NCBI RefSeq assembly: GCF_001718195.1
Contig: NZ_MCNV01000018.1
Location: 98,150-162,149 of the forward strand
Direction of reading: 5' to 3'
From: Paraburkholderia nodosa
GTDB taxonomy: Bacteria > Pseudomonadota > Gammaproteobacteria > Burkholderiales > Burkholderiaceae
Length of the DNA stretch: 64,000 nucleotides
Shown here: positions 42,755-51,415 of the stretch, one piece after another
Numbering within the stretch: position 1 is the first letter of the stretch
Layout: each line of letters starts with the position of its first letter
Notes under the pieces: generated by a model
Databases searched by the model: none
Told to the model about the DNA's origin: nothing
Seen by the model: only the letters and a program-made list of their open reading frames with translations
Made by a program: the position numbers and the translations under genes

Positions 42755-43855
42755 ATGCCAGCACCGAATTTACGGATAGCGCTCGCCTTGCTCACCTGTT
42801 GTGCATTCGCGACGACAGCGCTCGCAGACGAGAACACACTCAACGTCTATAACTGGGACGATTTTATCGCTCAGGATACCGTACCAAACTTCGAGAAGGA
42901 GACAGGCATCCACGTCCGCTACGACGTGTTCGATAGCGACGATACGTTGCAGGCGAAGCTGCTTACCGGTTCGTCTGGCTACGACATCGTCGTGCCTTCG
43001 TCGAGCTACCTCGGTGCGCAAGCGGCCGCGGGGATCTACCTGAAGCTGGACAAGTCCAGGCTGCCGAACCTTGCCAACCTGGATCCGCAACTGTTGAAGC
43101 TGACCGACGCGGCCGACCCGGGACATCAATACGGCGTGCCCTGGGCATGGGGCACGACCGGTCTCGCGTACAACGTCAGCCAGGCGCGCAAGGCACTCGG
43201 ACCCTCCGTCGCGCTCGACAACTGGGACGTCCTGTTCAAGCCGGAATACCTGAGCAAGTTGAAGAGCTGCGGCGTCTCGCTGCTCGACTCGCCGACCGAC
43301 ATGTTTTCCATCGCCCTGCACTATCTCGGCAAGGATCCGAACAGTCACAATCCGGCTGATTATCAGGCCGCCTATGAATTGCTGAAGAGCATTCGCCCTT
43401 ATGTGACGCAATTCGCCCTTTATTCATGGATCAATGACCTCGCCGGCGGGGACATCTGCTTCGGGGTGAGTTGGTCGGGCGACGTCAAGATGGCTGCGAG
43501 CCGCGTGCGCGAGGCACACAAAGATATCGTGCTGGCGTACGTCATACCGAAGAGCGGTGCACCGGTCTCGTTCCAGATGATGGCGATCCCGAAGGACGCG
43601 CCTCATCCGGACGCGGCGCTCAAGTGGATCAACTACATCGAGCGGCCTGAAGTTCACGCAGCGATAACCAACACGATTTACTACCCCAACGCCGACAGCG
43701 CCGCTTCGAAGTTCGTCAAACCCGAGCTGCTCGACGACCCAATGGTTTATCCAAAGCCCGAGGTCCTTGCAACGCTGTTCATGCAACAGCCGCTGCCCGC
43801 GGCAATCAAGCGTCTGGAAACGCGTCTTTGGTCGCAACTGAAGGACGGCCGCTAA
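42755..43855 (+). CDS. Polyamine-type ABC transporter substrate-binding protein (PotF-like)
   Basis: A 366-residue exported binding protein. A signal peptide (ALLTCCAFATTALAD) is followed by NTLNVYNWDDFIAQDTVPNFEKETGIHVRYDVFDSDDTLQAKLL, the standard PotF/PotD opening, then GYDIVVPSSSYLGAQAAAGIYLKLDKSRLPN and YGVPWAWGTTGLAYNV. It should bind putrescine, agmatine or a similar cation. No permease or ATPase gene lies nearby, so it is an orphan that would have to use a transporter encoded elsewhere. CGGAGACATC precedes the ATG. Confidence 0.9.
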   Translation: MPAPNLRIALALLTCCAFATTALADENTLNVYNWDDFIAQDTVPNFEKETGIHVRYDVFDSDDTLQAKLLTGSSGYDIVVPSSSYLGAQAAAGIYLKLDKSRLPNLANLDPQLLKLTDAADPGHQYGVPWAWGTTGLAYNVSQARKALGPSVALDNWDVLFKPEYLSKLKSCGVSLLDSPTDMFSIALHYLGKDPNSHNPADYQAAYELLKSIRPYVTQFALYSWINDLAGGDICFGVSWSGDVKMAASRVREAHKDIVLAYVIPKSGAPVSFQMMAIPKDAPHPDAALKWINYIERPEVHAAITNTIYYPNADSAASKFVKPELLDDPMVYPKPEVLATLFMQQPLPAAIKRLETRLWSQLKDGR

Positions 43856-43935
43856 GGTCGCGCCTGTCACACGGCGGCGGCACGCCGCCATAACAGCACT
43901 TCAGCCCCCGACGACACCGTCGCGAACTGACTAAT

Positions 43936-43959
43936 GGCTTGCCGCTTCGCCGGCAAGCC
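43936..43959 (+). terminator. Hairpin after polyamine-binding-protein gene
   Basis: GGCTTGCCG and CGGCAAGCC form a perfect 9-bp stem around a 6-base loop, 80 bp after the stop codon. Only two T residues follow directly, so termination strength is uncertain, but stem quality and position suit a rho-independent or stabilising hairpin. Confidence 0.5.
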
Positions 43960-44060
43960 TTGGCGGGCGGCTGCACCACTCCCCCCCGACGCCAACCGAT
44001 TTGGGCCCGGATAGGGACTCGCTTTGCCCTTTAAAAGGCCACACAGTAAGGAGACTTCCC

Positions 44061-45608
44061 ATGCGATGGAAACTGATCTGCCTGTTCGTGAGCGGCACCG
44101 TCCCGTGTCTCGCGACAGCCGATCCGATCTCCGCGCGGATCGAAGGACTGCAGCAAGAACTCAAGGCGCTGCAGAAGGAGGTGGAGTCGCTGAAGGCCGA
44201 ACTCGCCGCAAAACCGCCCGCTGCAAACGCGCCACAAATCGTCGATGCGTCGGCATCCGGCTACGGAAACGCGCCTGCAAGGCTGACCAACGACGACGTC
44301 GCCGACATGAAGCAGCAGCTCGCGAGCCAGCAGCTGAAAGTCGACTCGCTCTCCGATGCCGCCACCTCGGGACCGCTCGCCGGACTTTCGGTGACCGGAT
44401 ATATCGATCCCGCGTACGTCTATAACCGGGCCGCCAGGACCTCGTCGTTTCTCTTCGCGAATCACGAGTCATCCTATACGTACTTCAACGGCACGATCGG
44501 CGACGTCTACCTCAACATCAAGAAGACGTTCGGTGTCGGCCCCATGGCGCCATCGGCCGAATTCTCGCTGATGCCCAATCGGGGCAATGGCATTTCGCTG
44601 CTGGCAAACGAGCATGGCAACATTGGCAACAACATTCTCAACACGGCATTCGTCACCGTGCCGTTGTCGGGCACGACGACCTTCCTTGCCGGACTGATGA
44701 GCGCGTTCGGCGGATATGAATATCAGCTGTCCACGCAAACGCTGACTCTGACCCATAACCTGCTCTATGACTTCTCGGACCCGGCAGCCTACGTCGGCGT
44801 CGGCCTCAATTACACGCCCCAAGCCAGTAACTGGTCCTGGAAGTTCATGCTCGGCAATGAACAGGCCCGGACCTACGGCGCCGTCACGCAGACAGGACAG
44901 AATGCGCTTGGCGACCCTGTCACGACAAGCAACCGCGTGCCGAGCTTCGCCGCGCGAGCGGACTATACGTGGTCCACGGCGCTCGACACCGGTGGCTCGT
45001 TCACCATCGGCCGGCAGACGTTGCCGAGCGCCCACGATCCGGTGACAGGCCGCACCGTTTATGGAGCGGGCGGCCAGGCATCGAGTTCGGGCGGATACTT
45101 CATATTCGGCGAGCTCGACGCCACTTACACGCTTGCCGATGCGCAGTTCAATGCCGAGGCCGACTATGGCACGCAGCAACGCGCCGCGTTCAATGGCGGC
45201 AATGCACAGTGGTATGGCTTGTCATTGCTGGCACACCGCAAGTTCTCGATGCCGGTCGTTGGCCGCATGGGCGCCACCGCGCGCTACGACTTCCTCGTCA
45301 ATAGCCAGAACGGTGGTGGGGGTGGGGGCATATTCCTGAACGGCAACGGCATGGACCCTTACAACGGCTTTGGCATTGGCGCGGACTGCCTGGCAAACTC
45401 GAAGGCAAACGGCGGCCTCGGATTCGAATGCAAGGGGGCGGTTCGTCAGGACGTTGCGCTGAATCTGCTCTTCTATCCGACGCAGCAGATTACGGTGAAG
45501 GTCGAGTATCGGCACGATTGGGCAAACAACCGGGTCTTCCTCCGCAATGATGGATCGTATGCCAAGGCGAATGACTTGTTCGCCATGCAGTTCATTTACG
45601 CCTTCTGA
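44061..45608 (+). CDS. DUF3138-type outer-membrane beta-barrel protein
   Basis: A 515-residue protein. A signal peptide ending ATAD is followed by a coiled-coil (RIEGLQQELKALQKEVESLKAELA) like those that anchor carbohydrate porins to peptidoglycan or trimerise the barrel, then a long beta-rich domain with alternating hydrophobic residues that ends in LFAMQFIYAF, a C-terminal aromatic barrel signal. The family is known to me as DUF3138, mostly from Burkholderiales. AAGGAGACTTCCC precedes the ATG. It follows the polyamine-binding protein, so it may be the outer-membrane channel of the same uptake system; that role is inferred. Confidence 0.8.
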   Translation: MRWKLICLFVSGTVPCLATADPISARIEGLQQELKALQKEVESLKAELAAKPPAANAPQIVDASASGYGNAPARLTNDDVADMKQQLASQQLKVDSLSDAATSGPLAGLSVTGYIDPAYVYNRAARTSSFLFANHESSYTYFNGTIGDVYLNIKKTFGVGPMAPSAEFSLMPNRGNGISLLANEHGNIGNNILNTAFVTVPLSGTTTFLAGLMSAFGGYEYQLSTQTLTLTHNLLYDFSDPAAYVGVGLNYTPQASNWSWKFMLGNEQARTYGAVTQTGQNALGDPVTTSNRVPSFAARADYTWSTALDTGGSFTIGRQTLPSAHDPVTGRTVYGAGGQASSSGGYFIFGELDATYTLADAQFNAEADYGTQQRAAFNGGNAQWYGLSLLAHRKFSMPVVGRMGATARYDFLVNSQNGGGGGGIFLNGNGMDPYNGFGIGADCLANSKANGGLGFECKGAVRQDVALNLLFYPTQQITVKVEYRHDWANNRVFLRNDGSYAKANDLFAMQFIYAF

Positions 45609-45623
45609 GCGGCATCGAAGCGA

Positions 45624-45640
45624 GCGCCGGCATGCGGCGC
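45624..45640. terminator. Hairpin between converging genes
   Basis: GCGCCG and CGGCGC form a perfect 6-bp stem with a 5-base loop in the 39-bp gap between the DUF3138 gene and the converging metallo-hydrolase gene. A run of C follows on the plus strand; there is no T-run. Confidence 0.35.
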
Positions 45641-45647
45641 CCCCCAC

Positions 45648-46418
45648 TCACGCACCGACGCGCTTGAGATACGTACCAACGAGTTCGAGGAGCCGCTCCC
45701 TGCTGAAGCTCGCGTCATGGCCGCCGTGGACGACCTTGACTGGCAAACGCGCGAGACGCTGCATGGTCTTCACGTAATCGGGCACCGACGAGTGATGAAG
45801 GTCGTCGATCAACGGGCCATCATAGATCGCATCCCCCGAAAATAGCGTTTGTGTACGCGCTTCCCAAAGGCCGATGCTGCCCGGTGAATGCCCCGGCAGA
45901 TGCAGCACCTCGAAATGCCGGTCGCCCGTATCGATGATGTCGCCGTCGACGAGTTCGCGTGTCACATGAGCTGGCTTGATGTGCCAGCTCGCGAGTTCAT
46001 ATCCCGCGTGCGGCAACGCATCCACCACGGAGCCCTCGTAAGGGAAATCGGCAAATGCACTCTTGAAGTACTCGGGATTGAAGCGGTCGTCCGCGAGCGT
46101 ATATGACCATTGCGGATTACGCAGCCCCGGCGCCTCGAGCCGATGGACCATGCATTCGTCGAACTCGTGAAGATTGCCCACGTGATCGAGATGCGCGTGC
46201 GTCGCGATCGCTGCCGTGCGTTTGCCAAACAGGTGCTTGCCGGCCTCCTTGAGGCTCGAAAAGCCCATTCCAGAATCGATAATCAGATCGCGATCACGGC
46301 CACGCACGTACCAGATGTTGCACCGGAACAAGGGAATCACATGTGGCTCCCAGAACAGATAGACGTCGTCGTCTAACTGCTTGCACTCGAACCATTTGGC
46401 AGCGATTTTTAGCATCAC
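45648..46418 (-). CDS. Metallo-beta-lactamase-fold hydrolase
   Basis: A 256-residue MBL-fold protein. The metal site includes ATHAHLDHVGNLHEF (His-x-His-x-Asp-His), the distal His in HLPGHSPGSIGLWEA and the bridging Asp in LFSGDAIYDGPLIDDL. The sequence resembles glyoxalase-II-like and other small-molecule hydrolases rather than beta-lactamases. No signal peptide is present. It converges on the DUF3138 gene, and there is no evident link to either neighbour. Substrate unknown. Confidence 0.88.
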   Translation of the reverse strand: MMLKIAAKWFECKQLDDDVYLFWEPHVIPLFRCNIWYVRGRDRDLIIDSGMGFSSLKEAGKHLFGKRTAAIATHAHLDHVGNLHEFDECMVHRLEAPGLRNPQWSYTLADDRFNPEYFKSAFADFPYEGSVVDALPHAGYELASWHIKPAHVTRELVDGDIIDTGDRHFEVLHLPGHSPGSIGLWEARTQTLFSGDAIYDGPLIDDLHHSSVPDYVKTMQRLARLPVKVVHGGHDASFSRERLLELVGTYLKRVGA

Positions 46419-46605
46419 GGTCGATCGAAATTAATCTGGATTACATAATTCTCGCACGAGGCAACGGGTGACACAATATCGATTCCGCCATGATTTAACT
46501 GGCTGAAGAAGGAATACGTATCGTATTTGAACTAACCGACTCTTGCGCTTACCGCGACAGAAGCAGACTGGGTATTCAGCGGCGCGCCGCGCGCCGCCGG
46601 TAGCT

Positions 46606-47066
46606 CTACATAAAAAGCTGGACCGAGGGCAATGCGGCGTCGCAGTTCAGCAGGTTGACCCGTTTCTGCCGCACCTTCAGCATGCCGTCGCGCAGCACAA
46701 GGGTGTGCTCGGCACGTAGATGTAGCGGGTGCGCGTGAGGTACGTACCGCTCTCGTGGTCCTGCACCACCACTTCCGGACTCTGCAGCACGTGCAGGCAA
46801 CGGCTTTCCGGCTGCAGGGAGAAAGCACGCGGGCTGCGCATGCGCTCGATGCGCAGTTGAAGCAGCAGGCGGTCTTCGTACATCAGCGACGCGTGGTTAA
46901 TGCCATCCTGCTGGCCCGGCACGAGCGGAATCCAGTAGCGGCCGTCGTCCGCGAAGAGCGCGAGCCAATCGTCGAAGCGTTTGTCGTCGATCAGCCGTGC
47001 TTCTTCATAGACGAAGGCGATCAGGTCATCCCGTGCGGGCAGCGTCGTGAGTTGGGGCTGGCTCAT
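46606..47066 (-). pseudogene. Ring-hydroxylating dioxygenase beta subunit, frameshifted
   Basis: The first frame (from 47066) reads FVYEEARLIDDKRFDDWLALFADDGRYWIPL, a clear ring-hydroxylating beta-subunit opening, on to GTYLTRTRYIYV and stops at 46677. The frame one base away carries the missing end: HLRAEHTLVLRDGMLKVRQKRVNLLNCDAALPSVQLFM, stop at 46606. The break lies at about 46.71-46.74 kb and is consistent with loss of one base. Joined, the product would be ~153 residues, near family size. The start overlaps the alpha-subunit stop as ATGA. Beta subunits are structural, so loss could leave the alpha subunit unstable. Confidence 0.82.
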
Positions 47067-48400
47067 TTTGTTTTATCTCCTGACTGGATTTCCGGTGACA
47101 TGTATCGGGCCCATGCGCGGAACTGATTGCGCATGGAGATTTCGCTCGTGCCGTTGGCGGTGGTGTCCTCCTGCCCGACTTCGGAGGCATCGAAGTTGCG
47201 GTGCAGGCTCACCCACTCATTGCCGCCCGCACGCAACCCTTCCTGCATCGCGCGGTAGGCGTGCAGGTCGTCGTGGCCGACTACGGACATCGGCGAGTTG
47301 ATCAGTCGCGTGTACATCAGCGTACGGCGCAACAGGTCCTCCGGCGCACCCTTGGGGCGGAAAGTCCACGATTCCACGATCGTCTTGCCGGGCGCCACCG
47401 GCCGCACTACGCGGATCGCCTGAATGGCGCCCTTGATGGTCAGGCTCGGATAGAAGACGGTGTTGTGCCGCACCGTTGCGAGGATCTCCGCGGCACGTGT
47501 CACACCATAGACCTCGGCCATGCGCTCCTCGTATTCGGGCATGCGGACATAATTGGCATGCAATGACACCGTGCCGACTCCCGTGTAACTGTGCCCGTTG
47601 GCGAACACCCTCACGCCCATCTCGTCGGAGAACGCATAGCCCGATGTGAAGGGCACCAGCTGTTCGATCGCCATCGGCAGGGGCTCGTCGTGCGGCTTGC
47701 CGGCCCACAGCTGTCTTGCCGTGCCCGCAGACGACTCGTGCGCCACCATGGGGTGCATGGTGTCGTTCAGGTTCTCGATGAACATCTTCCAGTTGCAGTC
47801 GTGGGTGTAGCGCAGTACGCCCCCCGCGACTTCAAGCTCGCCCTCCGGCGCGCGATCGGCCATGTTGTCGATGGACGTCAGCGCCTCGCCAAAGTACGCG
47901 TGGAACGCCGGACCGTCGTCAGCCAGGCGGGCAAACACAAAACCGCGATAGCTCGCCACGTGCCGCAACGCCCCCATGCCCTGGCTCGCGGGGCAGGCAT
48001 CCAGGCTGGTGCCCTCGTAGCCTTGCCGCAGCGGTATCGACAGCAGCGCGCCATCCGTCTTGTACGTCCACGCGTGATACGGGCAACGGAAGAAGCGACC
48101 GACATTCCCGCTGGCCTGCGAAACTAGCCGGGCGCCCTTGTGTGCGCACCGGTTGCGCAGGACTTTCACCGTGCCATCGGGCTGCCGCACCATGATGACG
48201 GGCTGCCCCGCGATGTCCGCCGTGATGAAGTCGCCGGCTTGCGGCACCTGGCTGTCGTGACCGACGTACACCCACGCCCGTGACCAGAGCCGCTCCATTT
48301 CCAGCGCGAAGACCTCCTCATCGAGATAGACGTCCCGATGGACCTGCTCGTCCTGCACCAGCCGGCGCAGGGCTTCCGGATTGTCCCGGTATTGACCCAT
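47063..48400 (-). CDS. Rieske ring-hydroxylating oxygenase alpha subunit (first copy)
   Basis: A 445-residue alpha subunit. The Rieske site is NRCAHKGARLVSQ (Cys-x-His) and FRCPYHAW (Cys-x2-His); the mononuclear iron site is in MFIENLNDTMHPMVAHES. It incorporates oxygen into an aromatic ring or demethylates it, with electrons from the reductase gene next to it. I take the ATG at 48400, which aligns with the start of the second alpha copy (both begin xxYRD...AL/IRxLVQ); an ATG at 48421 would overlap the reductase stop. It is followed by the frameshifted beta subunit. Confidence 0.92.
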   Translation of the reverse strand: MGQYRDNPEALRRLVQDEQVHRDVYLDEEVFALEMERLWSRAWVYVGHDSQVPQAGDFITADIAGQPVIMVRQPDGTVKVLRNRCAHKGARLVSQASGNVGRFFRCPYHAWTYKTDGALLSIPLRQGYEGTSLDACPASQGMGALRHVASYRGFVFARLADDGPAFHAYFGEALTSIDNMADRAPEGELEVAGGVLRYTHDCNWKMFIENLNDTMHPMVAHESSAGTARQLWAGKPHDEPLPMAIEQLVPFTSGYAFSDEMGVRVFANGHSYTGVGTVSLHANYVRMPEYEERMAEVYGVTRAAEILATVRHNTVFYPSLTIKGAIQAIRVVRPVAPGKTIVESWTFRPKGAPEDLLRRTLMYTRLINSPMSVVGHDDLHAYRAMQEGLRAGGNEWVSLHRNFDASEVGQEDTTANGTSEISMRNQFRAWARYMSPEIQSGDKTK

Positions 48401-48417
48401 GATGTTCCCGCTCCCCT

Positions 48418-49401
48418 TCATGCATCGAGCACCAGCCGCCCGCAGCCGGCGCGCGACACGCAGATTTGCATCACATTGCCTGCCTGCCGTTCCGACTCAC
48501 TGAGGCAATAGTCGCGGTGATCGAGTGCCCCTTCCAGCACCGTCGTCCGGCACAGCCCGCATTCACCGCGCTTGCAGTCGTAAAGCGGGTCGAGGCCCGC
48601 CTCCAGCATGGCGTCAAGAATCGATTCCCCGGCCGCCACCGTGAGCGTGCGACCCGACTGGCGCAGCTCGACTTCAAAGCCGGTGTCGGACGCCGCGGCA
48701 GGCGGCGCGGCAAACCGCTCGAAGTGAATGTCCTCACGAGCCCACCCGCGCGCGTACGCCTGGGCCAGCACCGCGTCGATCATCCCCGCCGGGCCACAGA
48801 CGTAGAGGGGCTGGCCGGGACGCAAGCCTTGCAACAGTGCCGCGATATCCAGCACCGGCAGTACGCCCTCGTCGGCGTAAAGCGATAGGTGCGCGCCGGC
48901 GATGCCGCGCAGTTCCTGCGCAAATGCCAGCTGGCGGGTGTCGCGGGCGCTGTAGTGCACGCGGTAGCGCCGCCCGGCGCCCGCCAACGCGGCCGCCATC
49001 GACACAATGGGCGTGACCCCGATGCCACCGGCAATCAGCACGGCGTCTTCGGCATCCACGTCGAGCACAAAGGCGTTGCGCGGCTGGCTGGTCAGCAACC
49101 GGCTGCCAGGCTTCAGCATGGTGTGCATCCAGCGAGAGCCGCCCAGACCATTGTCTTCGCGCCGCACGGCGATGCGGTAGACCTCAGGCGCCAGCGTGGC
49201 GCCCACCGTGCCGTTGATCAACGAGTAATGCCGCCAGTCCGCGGTGCCGCCAGGCGCGACCCGCACGCGCAGATGGGCGCCCGCGGTGTACCCCGGCAGC
49301 GCCCTGCCCGCCGGATCCCGCAGACGGAACTCGGTGATGGTGCCGGTCAGCGGAATCACTTCGTCGACCACCAGTTCGATCGTTGCGTCGGAGCCAGTCA
49401 T
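48418..49401 (-). CDS. Oxygenase reductase: FMN/FAD, NAD and 2Fe-2S domains
   Basis: A 327-residue reductase of the phthalate dioxygenase reductase/VanB type. RHYSLINGTVGA is the flavin-binding block, VLIAGGIGVTPIVSMAAAL and LYVCGPAGMIDAVLAQA the NAD domain, and the C-terminal plant-type ferredoxin is YDCKRGECGLCRTTVLEG plus a distal Cys. It passes electrons from NADH to the Rieske oxygenases on either side. AAAGGAGCATCGGC precedes the ATG at 49401, and the start overlaps the stop of the upstream alpha subunit as ATGA. Confidence 0.93.
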   Translation of the reverse strand: MTGSDATIELVVDEVIPLTGTITEFRLRDPAGRALPGYTAGAHLRVRVAPGGTADWRHYSLINGTVGATLAPEVYRIAVRREDNGLGGSRWMHTMLKPGSRLLTSQPRNAFVLDVDAEDAVLIAGGIGVTPIVSMAAALAGAGRRYRVHYSARDTRQLAFAQELRGIAGAHLSLYADEGVLPVLDIAALLQGLRPGQPLYVCGPAGMIDAVLAQAYARGWAREDIHFERFAAPPAAASDTGFEVELRQSGRTLTVAAGESILDAMLEAGLDPLYDCKRGECGLCRTTVLEGALDHRDYCLSESERQAGNVMQICVSRAGCGRLVLDA

Positions 49402-50723
49402 GCCGATGCTCCTTTCGCATCCGCCGTCATCAGCGTCGCCCACGCGCGGAACTGGTTGCGCATCAGCAGTTCGTTAGTGCCGCTCACCTCCTGCTCCGGC
49501 TCCAGCTGTTCGCCGTCGCGGTACTCACGGTGCAGGCTGATCCATGGATTGCCCTGGGCGGCTAGCGATCTCTGGACGCCCTCGAAAATATGGATGTCGT
49601 CATGTGCCACCACCGACATCGGCGAGAACGTCAGCCGGTTGTAGGTCAGCGTGCGCTCCAGTAGCACCTGCGGCGCTCCTTTGGGTGCCAGCGCCCAGAC
49701 CTCGACCAGCGTACGGTCCACGCCCAGCGGCTTGATCACACGCAGCGTCTGCGGCGATCCCTTGAGCGCGAGTGACGGAAACAGGACCACGTTCTGCGGC
49801 GCGAAGCCGAGAATTTCAGCTGTTCGCTGCGCGCCATGGGCCGCCTCCAGCGCCTGCCGGTAATCCTCCGGCATGTCATATCCCGAATGGATGCTGGCGT
49901 GGATCCCCAGCACGCTGTGCCCGTTCGGATAGATACGCGCGCCAGTTCTCGTGAAGAAGTCATAGCCCGAGCCGAATGGCAGCAGTTGCTGCAGGGCTAT
50001 CGACTCCGGCGCATCGGCCGGCTGAGTGTCCTGCACGGACCTGGCCGTCGCCGAGACCGACTCGTGCGTGGAAACCGGGTGCACCGAATCATTGACGTTC
50101 TCGAGGTACATCTTCCAGTTGCACCGCATCACGCTGCGCAGGCAGCCGCCGGCAATTTGCAGTTCGCCCATGGGGGAGCGGTCGGCGAGGCTGTCGAGCA
50201 CCGTCAGCACGGGACCGAGGTAATCCAAAAACTCCGGGCCGTCCGCCGACAAACAAGTGAAGACGAAACCGCGATGCACCGCCATGCGTGGCGCCACCAG
50301 GCCAGCTCCGGACTCGCAGGCGTGCATGCGGGTGTGTTCATAGCCAGTCTTCAGCGGCACGGCCAGCAAGGCGCCATCGGTCTTGTAGGCCCACGCGTGG
50401 TATGGACAACGAAAGAATTTGCCGGTGTTGCCTTGCACCTGGCAAACGAGTCGCGCACCTTTGTGGGCACAGCGGTTCATCAGCACCCGCAGGCTGCGGT
50501 CCGGCTGGCGCACCAGGATCAGAGGCTGGCCGGCGATCTCCGTGGTGTAGTAGTCGCCCGGTTCGGGCACCTGGCTTTCGTGGCCGACGTAATTCCAGCT
50601 GCGCTGGAACAAGCGTTCCTGCTCGAGGCGGAACAATTCCTCGCTGAGGTAGACGTCGCGGTGCACGCGGTCTTCCTGCACCAGCGCGCGGATGGCGCCG
50701 GCATCGTCCCGGTAGCGGGTCAT
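49398..50723 (-). CDS. Rieske ring-hydroxylating oxygenase alpha subunit (second copy)
   Basis: A 441-residue alpha subunit that parallels the copy at 47063 in length and motifs: NRCAHKGARLVCQ, FRCPYHAWAYKTDGALLAVPL and MYLENVNDSVHPVSTHES. It starts at the ATG at 50723 after GAAGGAGACTTGAC; the start overlaps the V4R fragment stop as ATGA. No beta subunit of its own is present, so it either shares the (frameshifted) one or works as an alpha-only oxygenase. The pair may act on related substrates or form mixed oligomers. Confidence 0.92.
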   Translation of the reverse strand: MTRYRDDAGAIRALVQEDRVHRDVYLSEELFRLEQERLFQRSWNYVGHESQVPEPGDYYTTEIAGQPLILVRQPDRSLRVLMNRCAHKGARLVCQVQGNTGKFFRCPYHAWAYKTDGALLAVPLKTGYEHTRMHACESGAGLVAPRMAVHRGFVFTCLSADGPEFLDYLGPVLTVLDSLADRSPMGELQIAGGCLRSVMRCNWKMYLENVNDSVHPVSTHESVSATARSVQDTQPADAPESIALQQLLPFGSGYDFFTRTGARIYPNGHSVLGIHASIHSGYDMPEDYRQALEAAHGAQRTAEILGFAPQNVVLFPSLALKGSPQTLRVIKPLGVDRTLVEVWALAPKGAPQVLLERTLTYNRLTFSPMSVVAHDDIHIFEGVQRSLAAQGNPWISLHREYRDGEQLEPEQEVSGTNELLMRNQFRAWATLMTADAKGASA

Positions 50724-51165
50724 GTCAAGTCTCCTTCCTCGTTGCTCGCCAGTGCCGGGCGCGCGACAAAACGGCAAGTGGCATGTGGGTGCACGGCGGC
50801 GCACACGGTTTCCTGCACCCGCACCGGTTGCCCCAACACAATCGCGGCGACGGTGCGGAACATGCCTGCGATCGGCGCGCAGACCGGCTGGGCCGCCGAC
50901 CCGTAGCCCGCGGCAAAGGGGCTGTTGAAAACATTGAGAACCAGACCATCGCCGCTGCGCTCGAAGTCCCACCGCCCCCAGCCAAGCGCGGGCGACGTTT
51001 CGCAGATCAGATCGAGCAGCGCATTGCCGTCGCCCGCCCCGCGGCCGGGCAGGCCGTCGAGATAGGCGAGAATGCTGCGCTTGCCGTGCCGGGCCGTAGA
51101 GTCGGCGAAGGCGCACAGCGCTTGCGCCCGCGCGGTGTCATCCAGCAACTGCAGCATGCCCATGA
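50720..51165 (-). pseudogene. V4R (4-vinyl reductase) domain fragment
   Basis: The ~145 C-terminal residues of this frame are a V4R small-molecule-binding domain: SILAYLDGLPGRGAGDGNALLDLICETSPALGWGRWDF, NSPFAAGYGSAAQPVCAPIAGM and CRFVARP, with conserved cysteines. The N-terminal part of the frame is instead the start of an MFS transporter (see next entry), so a native start has been lost. Its stop overlaps the alpha-subunit start as ATGA, showing it was once, and may still be, a coupled member of the oxygenase operon. Junction with the MFS part lies near 51163. Confidence 0.7.
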
Positions 51166-51415
51166 GGCCCATCAGGGCGGTGGCAAGCCCCATCACGACC
51201 AGCGTCAGCACCAGAACCAGCTTGCGGCCGTAGCGGTCGCCCACGTGACCGCAGATCACGCCGCCGAGCGGGCGCGCGACGAACCCCACCGCGAAGCCGC
51301 CGAAGGCCGCCAGCGTGCCCACCAGCGGGTCCGTGCCGATCGGGAAGAACAGCTTGCCGAAGATCAGCGCCGCGGCCGTGCCATATAGAAAGAAGTCGTA
51401 CCATTCGAGTGCCTG
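51163..51415 (-). pseudogene. MFS transporter N-terminal fragment
   Basis: RQALEWYDFFLYGTAAALIFGKLFF and LVGTLAAFGGFAVGFVARPLGGVICGHVGDRYGRKLVLVLTL are the first two to three helices of an MHS-type metabolite:H+ symporter, including the loop 2-3 signature. It then passes, in frame, into V4R sequence after MGLATALMGLM, so the rest of the transporter (~350 residues) is missing. Upstream it abuts, in another frame, the truncated acyl-CoA ligase. Two deletions or one complex rearrangement are needed. Confidence 0.72.
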
